Below are positions 1 through 6,384 of a DNA stretch of 13,863 nucleotides, piece after piece; the stretch's first letter is position 1; each line of letters begins with the position of its first letter. The DNA lies in the NCBI GenBank assembly GCA_905206195.1, contig CAJLGN010000009.1, positions 1 through 13,863 of the forward strand, in the 5' to 3' direction. This DNA is from an uncultured Roseburia sp. (GTDB lineage: Bacteria; Bacillota; Clostridia; Lachnospirales; Lachnospiraceae). The notes beneath the pieces are model-generated. The model ran no database searches and had not been told where the DNA came from. It worked only from the letters and a program-made list of their open reading frames with translations. Position numbers and translations under genes: made by a program.

Positions 1-435
1 GTCACAGATGTTTTTTGCTCCAGCCTGATCGCGCTTTTGTTTCTGCTTGCAATTTTCACATTTTTTACGACGGCCACCAGCTTTGCAGCGCTGGATTATG
101 AGAGTATCCAAAACGGAACTTACATGTGGGAGATCGCAAATAATACCAGTATGTTGTTTGCACTGTTGAACAACCTGACGTTTGTCGCGACCATTGTTTT
201 GTTTTTGTTCGATATCCTAAAGATTTACAAACAAAACTATAAGATTACGGGATTGATCCTGTTTGCGATTTTCCTGAACCCGGGCTATTATATCTGGCGT
301 GCCCATGTGCTCGGCCGAAAAAAAGCGTTTCCCATTGTATATACCATCATCTATAGTCTGCTTTTAATCTTGAGTATGGCATACGCGTTTTACATGAGTT
401 TTCAGATGGTGTTTGAGATGATGAAGACATATTAA
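1..435 (+). CDS. Uncharacterised membrane protein, 5' end outside window
   Basis: The frame is open from the first base with no stop, and the codons before the first possible start (TTG at 37) already encode hydrophobic sequence, so the gene very probably begins upstream and only its last 144 codons are visible. The visible part has about four hydrophobic segments: one at the left edge (LLFLLAIFTFF), one around NNLTFVATIVLFLFDILKIY, one at ITGLILFAIFLNPGYYIW, and one near the end (IVYTIIYSLLLILSMAYAFY). Short charged loops (KIYKQNYK, HVLGRKK) separate them, as in an integral membrane protein. I do not recognise a family or any catalytic motif. It lies 54 bp upstream of spoIID and is separated from it by a terminator-like hairpin, so it is probably a separate transcription unit. 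That the product is a multi-pass membrane protein is fairly sure. Its function is unknown. Confidence 0.75.
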   Translation, partial: VTDVFCSSLIALLFLLAIFTFFTTATSFAALDYESIQNGTYMWEIANNTSMLFALLNNLTFVATIVLFLFDILKIYKQNYKITGLILFAIFLNPGYYIWRAHVLGRKKAFPIVYTIIYSLLLILSMAYAFYMSFQMVFEMMKTY

Positions 436-447
436 AGAGAATGAGAG

Positions 448-489
448 ATCTCCTTGATTCATATAATAAATGGACAAGGAGATTTTTTT
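448..489 (+). terminator. Hairpin with T-run; its right arm contains the spoIID RBS
   Basis: A perfect 9-bp inverted repeat (ATCTCCTTG at 448-456 and CAAGGAGAT at 475-483) with an 18-nt loop is followed directly by a run of seven T (483-489). This fits an intrinsic terminator for the upstream membrane-protein gene. The right arm also contains AAGGAG (476-481), the only good ribosome binding site for spoIID, whose ATG is at 490. Read-through transcripts from upstream would therefore have the spoIID RBS base-paired. Confidence 0.65.
460..467 (+). promoter_or_regulatory. Possible sigma-E type -10 element for spoIID
   Basis: CATATAAT at 460-467 matches the sigma-E -10 consensus CATACAAT at 7 of 8 positions, and in Bacillus spoIID is transcribed by sigma-E. 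It lies in the loop of the hairpin at 448-489, so initiation would fall near 474, just before the AAGGAG site, giving a very short leader. I see no convincing -35 about 14 bp upstream (the region around 438-446 is a poor match), so this rests on the -10 and gene identity only. Confidence 0.3.
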
Positions 490-1485
490 ATGAAGAAGAA
501 TTGGAAAAGAAAAATAGATATGATGCTTTCTGTGGTTATTATTACCATATTATTGCCGCTTTTTATTACAATAATTAGTCAACGTATGCGGTTAGAGCAG
601 GTGCTGTACGGAGGGCAGACGGGAGGCGTGCAAGCAAATTTTTCTATGGATATGGCGACCGAAGCCAGGGTGCGGGAGGAGGCCGGAGCGGAAGCGTTCG
701 GTGCGCAAGCGGGAGGAGCCAAAGCTGTACTGGGTGCGGAGGAGGAGCTGGTGGGCATCGTCGCGAAAGAAATCGGAGTGGACGCTCAGCGGGAAGCGAT
801 TTTGGCGCAGTGTGTGATTGCGCGAACAAATCTTTATGATGCACGCAAGCGGGGGACGGCGGAGCCGGGAGCGCTTGGGGTCGGAGAGATGCGGGATCTT
901 TGGGGAGCAGATTTTGAAAAAAATTATCGTGTGCTGGAGAATTGCGTTGCGGCGACCAAAGATGAGGTGCTCCTTTGGGATGGGGACTATGCCTACGCCG
1001 CATATCACGCGATCAGCGCGGGGTACACAAGAGATGTGACGGAGCTCTATGAGGAAGCCGAAATGCCTTATCTCGCCGAAAAAGAGTGCGGTGAGGACAC
1101 GGTCGCAAAAGACTATTTGTCGGTTTCCTATTTTGAGCGCGAGGAATTTCTGGAGGAGTGCCGCAGGCTATTCGCGGAGAGTGAAGTGACGGAGCCATCA
1201 CAGATCGAAGTGCAAAGCCGGGATGACGCGGGGTATGTAGAACAGATGAAGGTGGGGCAGACAGCCTGTCTGGGGGAGGATTTTCGGAGTCGTCTCGGTC
1301 TAAATTCCGCCTGCTTTGCAATCACGGAGGTGGATGACAAGATCCGAATTGTCACGAAAGGGCTGGGACATGGTTTCGGGCTGAGTCAGAATACTGCAGA
1401 GTGTATGGCAGAGGAGGGAAAAGGTTACGGGGAGATACTGGCATATTTTTATCCTGGGACAGAGCTGAAGGCGATACAACCTTAA
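490..1485 (+). CDS. spoIID: Stage II sporulation protein D (SpoIID), lytic transglycosylase
   Basis: SpoIID is a mother-cell membrane-anchored lytic transglycosylase. With SpoIIM and SpoIIP it degrades septal and lateral peptidoglycan to drive engulfment of the forespore. The 331-residue product has a basic N-terminus, one membrane anchor (about residues 11-30), an Ala/Glu/Gly-rich stretch (about 57-86), then the SpoIID domain. The family's first motif is VAKEIGVDAQREAILAQCVIA, cut here to VAKEIGVDAQ (91-100), with Glu94 where the catalytic Glu is expected, followed by an ARTNLYDA helix. The Ser-Gly motif appears as HAISAGYT (173-180) where many members have a Ser-Gly-Gly, and the C-terminus has GHGFGLSQ (293-300) and EILAYFYPGTEL. 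The ATG at 490 is chosen because AAGGAG (476-481) precedes it by 8 nt; an in-frame TTG at 454 would start inside the hairpin. Expected regulation is sigma-E in the mother cell. The next gene is spoIIQ-like, consistent with an engulfment cluster. Confidence 0.9.
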   Translation: MKKNWKRKIDMMLSVVIITILLPLFITIISQRMRLEQVLYGGQTGGVQANFSMDMATEARVREEAGAEAFGAQAGGAKAVLGAEEELVGIVAKEIGVDAQREAILAQCVIARTNLYDARKRGTAEPGALGVGEMRDLWGADFEKNYRVLENCVAATKDEVLLWDGDYAYAAYHAISAGYTRDVTELYEEAEMPYLAEKECGEDTVAKDYLSVSYFEREEFLEECRRLFAESEVTEPSQIEVQSRDDAGYVEQMKVGQTACLGEDFRSRLGLNSACFAITEVDDKIRIVTKGLGHGFGLSQNTAECMAEEGKGYGEILAYFYPGTELKAIQP

Positions 1486-1501
1486 ATTAAGGAAAAAATC
1501 T

Positions 1502-1530
1502 GTATAAACCATCTCAATCAGGAAACAATA
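1502..1530 (+). promoter_or_regulatory. Sigma-F-like promoter for spoIIQ
   Basis: GTATA at 1502-1506 and GGAAACAATA at 1521-1530, separated by 14 bp, match the Bacillus sigma-F consensus as I recall it (GywTA, about 15 bp, GgnrAnAnTw) at every specified position, with spacing one short. This is the expected forespore sigma factor for spoIIQ. Initiation would be near 1537, about 27 nt before the start codon. Confidence 0.6.
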
Positions 1531-1563
1531 TAGTTAAAAATAAGCGATGGATGGTGAAATGAT

Positions 1564-2358
1564 ATGAGAAAGAATGGAGTTGGCGCATTTTTACGGCGGA
1601 AGCAATATGTGATTGCGGGGGTGATCGTGGTGATCGCAGCGGTTGGAACGACCGTCCTTTACAGCAGTAATCAGGAGAAGGAGCGCGAGAGGCTGGAGGC
1701 GGAGCTTGCGCAGGAGATGCAGGAGCAGCAGCCTGAGATGGTTGCCGCGGAGGATGGCAGCGAGGCGGCGGAGGCATCCGCAGTCATTCCGCCGGAGACG
1801 ACGGAGCAGGGCACGGAGACGGCACAGGGCGTACAGGGGACGGAGACGACGGAGCAGCCCAAGGTAGCTGAGAACGGGCAGGAGACGGAGGAGCAGAAAA
1901 AGCAGCGCACGACGGAGACGGCAGCGGGCAGGAACACACTGCATTTTTCCCCGGAGGATGGAATTATCTGGCCGATGGAAGGAAATGTGATTTTAAATTA
2001 CAGCATGGACTCCACGGTGTATTTTCCGACACTTGACCAGTACAAGTACAACCCGGCGGTCATCATAGCGGGGGAGGTGAACAATAAGGTCTACTCTGTC
2101 GCGCAGGGCAAGGTGGAGGCTGTTGAGAGCAATGAGGTGACGGGCTGCACAGTGACTGTGGATCTGGGGGATGGCTACCGAGCGATTTACGGACAGTTAA
2201 AAGAACCCAAATTTAAGGTGGGAGATTATGTGGAGTCAGGGCATGTTCTGGGATATGTCGCCGAGCCGACCAAGTATTTTTCCGTTGAGGGGAGCAACCT
2301 GTATTTCGCGCTACAAAAAGACGGACAGCCCGTGGACCCAATCGAATTTTTTGAATAA
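1564..2358 (+). CDS. spoIIQ: SpoIIQ-like protein with degenerate LytM/M23 domain
   Basis: The 264-residue product has a basic N-terminus, one membrane segment (about 15-33), a coiled-coil-like charged stretch (38-57), a Glu/Thr/Gln-rich linker (about 60-122), and a C-terminal LytM (M23 peptidase-like) domain (about 130-262). SpoIIQ sits in the forespore membrane and binds mother-cell SpoIIIAH across the intermembrane space, forming the channel that supports engulfment and later forespore gene expression. All metal ligands of active M23 enzymes appear replaced: the HxxxD pair reads NPAVI (163-167), the YGHL position reads YGQL (209-212), and the HxH position reads NLY (245-247). It should therefore be a structural protein, not a peptidase. 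A conserved-looking tail remains (GQPVDPIEFF). The start at 1564 has a weak GGTGA site six nt upstream. Position directly after spoIID and the sigma-F-like promoter support SpoIIQ over a generic M23 protein. Confidence 0.85.
   Translation: MRKNGVGAFLRRKQYVIAGVIVVIAAVGTTVLYSSNQEKERERLEAELAQEMQEQQPEMVAAEDGSEAAEASAVIPPETTEQGTETAQGVQGTETTEQPKVAENGQETEEQKKQRTTETAAGRNTLHFSPEDGIIWPMEGNVILNYSMDSTVYFPTLDQYKYNPAVIIAGEVNNKVYSVAQGKVEAVESNEVTGCTVTVDLGDGYRAIYGQLKEPKFKVGDYVESGHVLGYVAEPTKYFSVEGSNLYFALQKDGQPVDPIEFFE
1794..1930 (+). repeat. Short repeats in the spoIIQ linker
   Basis: The 16-mer GGAGACGACGGAGCAG occurs at 1794-1809 and again at 1842-1857, exactly 48 bp (16 codons) apart. Shorter GGAGACG copies recur near 1815, 1880 and 1914. 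They encode the repetitive ETTEQ and TETAQ stretches between the membrane segment and LytM domain. This looks like an in-frame expandable linker rather than a mobile repeat. Confidence 0.7.
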
Positions 2359-2612
2359 TATAAAAAGCGTTCGTGTGGAAACTTTTGGATTGCGGGGCAT
2401 ACAATAGAATGGAACGAGAAAATCCGCAATCGAATACTCACATTTTTACAAAAGTGCCAAAGGATTGGATAGCCACAGCTTGAGTAAGATACCTTTCTAT
2501 CGATTGCTTTTTATATGAAGTACCGCCCTTAGCCTGTGACAGGTTTGGGGTTACATAGATAGGAAGTCTGTCCACATCCGATGCGCGGAAAGTTTTTTCT
2601 GGAAGAAGTTTC
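2359..2612. other. Intergenic region with one inverted repeat, otherwise unexplained
   Basis: No gene is supported here. Just after spoIIQ, GATTGCGG (2388-2395) and CCGCAATC (2424-2431) form an 8-bp stem with a 28-nt loop; a short T-run follows about 10 nt later (2442-2446), so this may be a weak terminator for spoIIQ. A perfect 11-nt palindrome CCTGTGACAGG lies at 2533-2543. A minus-strand open frame (2438-2764) covers the region, but it runs through the helicase promoter and leader and has no family I recognise. Confidence 0.5.
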
Positions 2613-2641
2613 TTGACAAACAAGACATGTAATGTTATGAT
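2613..2641 (+). promoter_or_regulatory. Strong sigma-A promoter for the RNA helicase
   Basis: A perfect -35 TTGACA (2613-2618), a 17-bp spacer and -10 TATGAT (2636-2641) form a near-consensus housekeeping promoter. Initiation near 2648 would give a leader of about 115 nt before the helicase start codon at 2763. Confidence 0.8.
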
Positions 2642-2706
2642 TTGAGACACTGTGCGTGCCGCGGGAATCAGACTGGGGTGCGATAACAATAGACGAACGA
2701 TGTGTG

Positions 2707-2743
2707 TAGGGCGCATTCGAAAATGCGCCCTATCCGTTTGTTT
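2707..2743 (+). terminator. Terminator-like hairpin in the helicase leader (possible attenuator)
   Basis: TAGGGCGCATT (2707-2717) and AATGCGCCCTA (2722-2732) are perfect complements, an 11-bp GC-rich stem with a CGAA loop. It is followed by an interrupted T-rich tail (TCCGTTTGTTTT, 2733-2744). It lies between the promoter at 2613-2641 and the start codon at 2763, inside the transcript's own leader, so it would act on the helicase mRNA as an attenuator or stabilising 5' hairpin. The imperfect T-run leaves open how well it terminates. Confidence 0.6.
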
Positions 2744-2762
2744 TGTGATAGAAAGGGAAAGC

Positions 2763-4355
2763 ATGGAAACAGTAAGATTTGATGAATTAGATTTGTACCC
2801 CCAGGTACTTCGGGCGATTGCAGAGATGGGATTTGAGGAGGCAACACCAATCCAGAGTCAGGCTATTCCGGTCGTGATGTCCGGGGTGGATGTGCTTGGA
2901 CAGGCACAGACGGGAACCGGAAAGACCGCATCCTTTGGAATCCCGGTGCTCCACAAGGTGAATCTCAACAGTAAAAAGACGCAGGTCATTATTCTGTCCC
3001 CGACGAGGGAACTCGCCATTCAGGTGGCGGATGAAGTGCGGAAGCTCTCAAAATATATGCACGGGGTGAAGGTGCTCCCGGTGTACGGCGGTCAGGAGAT
3101 CAGCCGTCAGATCAAGGCCCTAAAGGGCGGGGCTCAGATTATTATCGGAACACCGGGGCGCGTGATGGATCATCTGCGCAGAAAGACAATCCGCTGCGAG
3201 GAAGTGAACACCGTCGTGCTCGACGAGGCGGACGAGATGCTAAATATGGGATTCCGCGAGGACATCGAGACGATTCTGGAGTATATCCCTGCGGAGGGAC
3301 GCCAGACCATCCTTTTCTCTGCGACCATGCCCAAGCCGATTTTGGATATCACAAGGAAATATCAGCGTGACGCGGTAAATATCAAGGTGGTAAAAAAAGA
3401 ACTGACGGTGCCGAGCATTGAGCAGTACTATTATGATGTGAAGCGCAATGACAAGATGGAGGTCTTGACGCGGCTTCTCGATTACTATAACCCGAAGCTT
3501 TCCCTCGTATTTTGTAACACAAAACGCATGGTCGATGAGCTGACGGAGGAATTGCAGGGGCGCGGGTATTTTGCGGAGGGGCTGCACGGCGATATGAAGC
3601 AGACCCAGCGGGATCGCGTGATGAAGGGCTTCCGAAATGGCAAGACAGAGATTCTCATAGCGACAGATGTTGCAGCGCGGGGGATCGATGTGGATGATGT
3701 CGAGGCGGTATTCAACTACGACATTCCGCAGGACGATGAGTATTATGTGCACCGCATTGGTCGTACGGGCCGCGCGGGTCGTACAGGGCGGGCGTTCACT
3801 TTCGTGAAAGGAAAAGAAGTCTACAAGCTCAAGGATATCATGCGTTACTGCAAGACCAAGATTGTGGCGATGCCGATTCCCTCCAGCGATGACGTAGCGC
3901 AGATCAAGGCGGAGAAAGTCATGGACGAGATCGGAAGAATCATCGATGAGGAAAATCTCAAAGATATGATTGATATCATTGAGAAGGAAGTGAATGAATC
4001 TGATTACACCGCAATGGATATTGCAGCGGCATTTTTAAAGCAAGCGCTCGGGCAGATCAATCTGGATCGCGGGGGTGCAGATGAATTTGACTTTGACAAT
4101 ACCGGAGCCGAGGAGGGAATGGTGCGCCTGTTCATCAATATCGGCAAGAAAGACCGCATCAAGCCGGGAGATATTCTCGGTGCTGTGGCCGGTGAATCTG
4201 GGATGCCAGGAAAGCTGGTTGGAGCGATTGATATGTATGATAAGTACACGTTTGTCGAGGTTCCAAGGGAATATGGAATGGAGGTCCTAGAGGGCATGAA
4301 GCACGCCAAGATCAAAGGGCGCTCCGTCAGTATGGAGCCGGCAAACCAGAAATAG
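2763..4355 (+). CDS. DEAD-box ATP-dependent RNA helicase with DbpA-type RNA-binding domain
   Basis: This 530-residue protein is a DEAD-box RNA helicase of the CsdA/DeaD/CshA group, which uses ATP to unwind short RNA duplexes in ribosome assembly, mRNA turnover and cold adaptation. All motifs are visible: F24 with the Q motif (ATPIQSQ, 27-33), Walker A AQTGTGKT (48-55), PTREL (80-84), TPGR (130-133), DEAD (154-157), SAT (186-188), LVFCNT (248-253), ATDVAARGID (300-309) and HRIGRTGR (330-337). The C-terminal section (about 453-526; EGMVRLFINIGKKDRI, then IKGRSV) resembles the DbpA RNA-binding domain that steers such helicases to structured RNA. The start is the ATG at 2763, where the Q-motif region begins as usual and GAAAGGGA lies just upstream; an in-frame open extension to 2652 lies within the leader. 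It is monocistronic: own promoter at 2613, terminator at 4435. The leader hairpin suggests post-initiation control. Confidence 0.93.
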   Translation: METVRFDELDLYPQVLRAIAEMGFEEATPIQSQAIPVVMSGVDVLGQAQTGTGKTASFGIPVLHKVNLNSKKTQVIILSPTRELAIQVADEVRKLSKYMHGVKVLPVYGGQEISRQIKALKGGAQIIIGTPGRVMDHLRRKTIRCEEVNTVVLDEADEMLNMGFREDIETILEYIPAEGRQTILFSATMPKPILDITRKYQRDAVNIKVVKKELTVPSIEQYYYDVKRNDKMEVLTRLLDYYNPKLSLVFCNTKRMVDELTEELQGRGYFAEGLHGDMKQTQRDRVMKGFRNGKTEILIATDVAARGIDVDDVEAVFNYDIPQDDEYYVHRIGRTGRAGRTGRAFTFVKGKEVYKLKDIMRYCKTKIVAMPIPSSDDVAQIKAEKVMDEIGRIIDEENLKDMIDIIEKEVNESDYTAMDIAAAFLKQALGQINLDRGGADEFDFDNTGAEEGMVRLFINIGKKDRIKPGDILGAVAGESGMPGKLVGAIDMYDKYTFVEVPREYGMEVLEGMKHAKIKGRSVSMEPANQK

Positions 4356-4434
4356 AGCGAGAGAATAGTTATAAAAGATAGATTTAATATATGGAATTTA
4401 TGCCTTTAAAACAAGTGCCAGCTGTTCCTTTTTC

Positions 4435-4489
4435 AAATGCGGGTATCCAGGGTGCATTTATTGCGCCGCCTGGGATACCTGCATTTTTT
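4435..4489 (+). terminator. Intrinsic terminator after the helicase gene
   Basis: The arm at 4435-4451 (core GGTATCC) pairs with 4469-4486 (core GGATACC) over about 16 pairs with one bulge and one G-T wobble. The right arm ends in six T (4484-4489). The 17-nt loop is 4452-4468. It lies between the helicase stop and the convergent MATE pseudogene. The opposite strand has only a short T-run, so it looks mainly like a plus-strand terminator. Confidence 0.8.
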
Positions 4490-4496
4490 GATTGGA

Positions 4497-5408
4497 TCAC
4501 ATGGAGCGCCCCACTGCCTGTTCTCTCGTCCGCAACAGTTCGGGGATGAGGATGAGAAAGGCGGCGGAGGAGATGAGGGCTGCAAGTATATCAGAGACTG
4601 GCTCGGCCCAGAACATTGTCGCTACATCAAAATATATCGAAAAAAAGACAACCAGGATGATGTAAAGGCCTTTTCGGAAAAAGGAGAGCGGCAGGGACGC
4701 TTTTACCAGGCAAGCTCTACACGATGGTGTTGCAGGTCAAAAGCATATCGCTGTCAGCGCCCCCGTAGGTCTTTAACATAACATTTTGAATGATGATCAG
4801 CACGTTGTCAAACAGAATGATCAAAAATGGGGATAGACCAAATAACAGAACTCTGGTGCAGATTCTGGGATTGCAGAACTGGATAGAAATTTTTGTGGGG
4901 ACGGATCCCCGCGTGAGGACAACAGCGTGAACGCGCACGAGGCGGTCTGCGAGACGACTGTGGCAGCTGCAGCCCCGGCGACGTCCATGCCAAGCCCAAA
5001 GATAAAAATGGGGTCCAAAATAATATTGGAGACGGCTCCGATGACAACAGAGGCGATGCTAAGCCCGGCAAAACCCTGGCAGATGATGAACTGATTCAGA
5101 CCCAGAGAGACCACGGCAAAAATGGTTCCCGCTAGATAGACGCGCATATAAGCATGTGCGTGGGGGAGAACACGCTCTGTCGCGCCAAAATGAACGAGCA
5201 GAGTATTGTAAGAAGCGTAAGCTGCAAATGTCAGGAACACTCCCATGCCAATCAAGAGCAAAAAGCAATTTGCAAGAATATCGGAGGCACCTTTTTTGTC
5301 CTGCTCGCCGGACTTGATTGCAAGAAGCGGAGCGCCGTCATTTCCAATCCAGGCGGCGAAGGCGGAGATCATGGCCTCTTCGCGACAAAAACGTGTTGGG
5401 ATGAACAT
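4497..5408 (-). pseudogene. Degraded MATE-family multidrug efflux transporter
   Basis: Minus-strand translation gives MATE (MepA-like) sequence, but in three pieces. The first piece (from 5408 down to about 4905) contains FAAWIGNDGAPLLAI, LGLNQFIICQG and IGAVSNIILDPIFIFGLGMD, typical of the first half of MATE pumps. The frame then shifts, and LLFGLSPFLIILFDNVL continues in a second frame to an in-frame TAG at about 4718, where a CAG would be expected (TCNTIV-stop-S). A third frame from about 4710 carries the end of the protein (FFRKGLYIILVVFF, WAEPVSDILAALISS) and stops at 4497-4499. The N-terminal first helices are missing and a block is deleted between the second and third pieces. Together these leave roughly two-thirds or less of a normal 440-460 residue transporter. 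With two frameshifts, a stop, a deletion and a 5' truncation this is a genuine pseudogene, not a sequencing error. No promoter or RBS is obvious upstream. Confidence 0.85.
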
Positions 5409-5518
5409 GATATAGGAACCTCAGAATCAAAATTTTTATAAGTGCAAGATTGATGTTATAGCCAAATGGAGGCATGGTCAAGGCGCAGAACTTCATCAAA
5501 TCTTAATCTTTTGGCTTC

Positions 5519-5547
5519 TTTTAACTTCATAAAGATTCCGCTACAAT
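5519..5547 (+). promoter_or_regulatory. Probable sigma-A promoter for the two-component operon
   Basis: TACAAT at 5542-5547 is a good -10; the best -35 at 17 bp is a weak TTTTAA (5519-5524), with TTAACT (5521-5526) at 15 bp as an alternative. Initiation near 5554 would give a leader of about 120 nt before the regulator. A weak -35 would suit an operon dependent on its own activator. The rest of the gap 5409-5675 holds no supported gene. An orphan AGGAGGT (5589-5595) has no start codon at useful distance. Confidence 0.4.
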
Positions 5548-5675
5548 AAAACCATGATCATAACAGTGCATTCGAGGGTATACAGACGAGGAGGTAAGAC
5601 AGCGCGAAAGATAGTCAAACCGAAGCGGGATATGCCGCTGGGCGACGGTCCAGAATGCACAGGAAAGAGGAGAAA

Positions 5676-6368
5676 ATGTACAATATACTGGTGTGTGACG
5701 ATGAAAAGGATATCGTATCCGCATTGAAAATCTACCTGGCGGCAGACGGCTATCAGGTATATGAGGCTTATAACGGCAGGGAGGCTGTCGCGCTTCTGCA
5801 AAAAGAGGAGATTCATCTGGTGCTGATGGACATTATGATGCCGGAGATGAACGGTATCTCAGCGATGGTAAAAATCCGGGAGATCAGCAATGTGCCAGTC
5901 ATTTTGCTGACGGCAAAGAGCGAGGATACGGACAAGATCCTTGGGCTGACGGTGGGGGCAGACGATTACGTTACAAAGCCTTTCAACCCGGTGGAGCTTC
6001 AGGCGCGGGTGAAATCCCAGCTCAGGCGCTATATGCAGCTTGGGGGCGGAGCCGTGGCGGAGAAGGGGGACGTGCTGTGCATCGGAGGAATCGAGCTGTG
6101 CGACCGCACGAAGGAAGTCACCTTAGACGGGGAGGTGGTCGCTCTGACGAGAACGGAATACGAGATTCTAAAACTTTTGATGCACAATCCGGGAAAAGTA
6201 TATTCTCCCAATGAAATTTATCAATCCGTGTGGCAGGATAATCCCTACGGTACGGAGAACACGGTCGCGGTACATATCCGCCATCTGCGGGAAAAAGTGG
6301 AGTACAATCCGGCGGAGCCCCGGTATTTAAAGGTGGTGTGGGGGCGCGGATATAAAATTGAACCATAA
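5676..6368 (+). CDS. OmpR/PhoB-family response regulator
   Basis: This 230-residue DNA-binding response regulator has an N-terminal receiver domain (about 3-115) with the acidic pair D9-D10, phospho-acceptor D52 (in LMDIMMPEMNG), T79 and K101 of the KPF motif. It also has a C-terminal winged helix (about 130-229) with LTRTEYEILKLL, the ENTVAVHIRHLREK recognition region and GRGYKIEP at the end. It should be phosphorylated by the kinase encoded 16 bp downstream and then bind target promoters, possibly including its own. The start is taken as ATG 5676, giving a standard N-terminus (MYNILVCDDE); AGAGGAG ends only 3 nt upstream, but AGGAAAG at 5661-5667 is better spaced. An in-frame ATG at 5655 would add seven residues and has no RBS. 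It resembles VanR-type regulators paired with large clostridial kinases; the signal is not evident from sequence. Confidence 0.93.
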   Translation: MYNILVCDDEKDIVSALKIYLAADGYQVYEAYNGREAVALLQKEEIHLVLMDIMMPEMNGISAMVKIREISNVPVILLTAKSEDTDKILGLTVGADDYVTKPFNPVELQARVKSQLRRYMQLGGGAVAEKGDVLCIGGIELCDRTKEVTLDGEVVALTRTEYEILKLLMHNPGKVYSPNEIYQSVWQDNPYGTENTVAVHIRHLREKVEYNPAEPRYLKVVWGRGYKIEP

Positions 6369-6384
6369 AGGAAAGGAGTAAGGC

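Noticed and set aside
592..1355. Several long minus-strand open frames opposite spoIID
   Set aside because: They are antisense shadows of a well-supported gene, with compositions typical of reversed GC-rich codons.
1480..1492. CCTTAAATTAAGG palindrome at the spoIID stop as a terminator
   Set aside because: The stem is short and AT-rich and is followed by A, not T, on the plus strand.
2438..2764. Minus-strand open frame of 108 codons between spoIIQ and the helicase
   Set aside because: It runs antisense through a near-consensus promoter and the leader hairpin, I see no RBS that decides a start, and no family is recognised. Kept only as a low-interest observation.
4437..4781. Plus-strand open frame beyond the helicase terminator
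   Set aside because: It is antisense to MATE pseudogene sequence and its first codons lie in the terminator stem.
5154..5441. Plus-strand open frame antisense to the MATE pseudogene
   Set aside because: The minus strand carries clear transporter sequence, and this frame has no RBS or recognisable motif.
5551..5724. Possible leader peptide from the ATG at 5551 overlapping the response-regulator start
   Set aside because: No ribosome binding site precedes the ATG, and the composition (many Arg/Lys) does not look like a translated leader.
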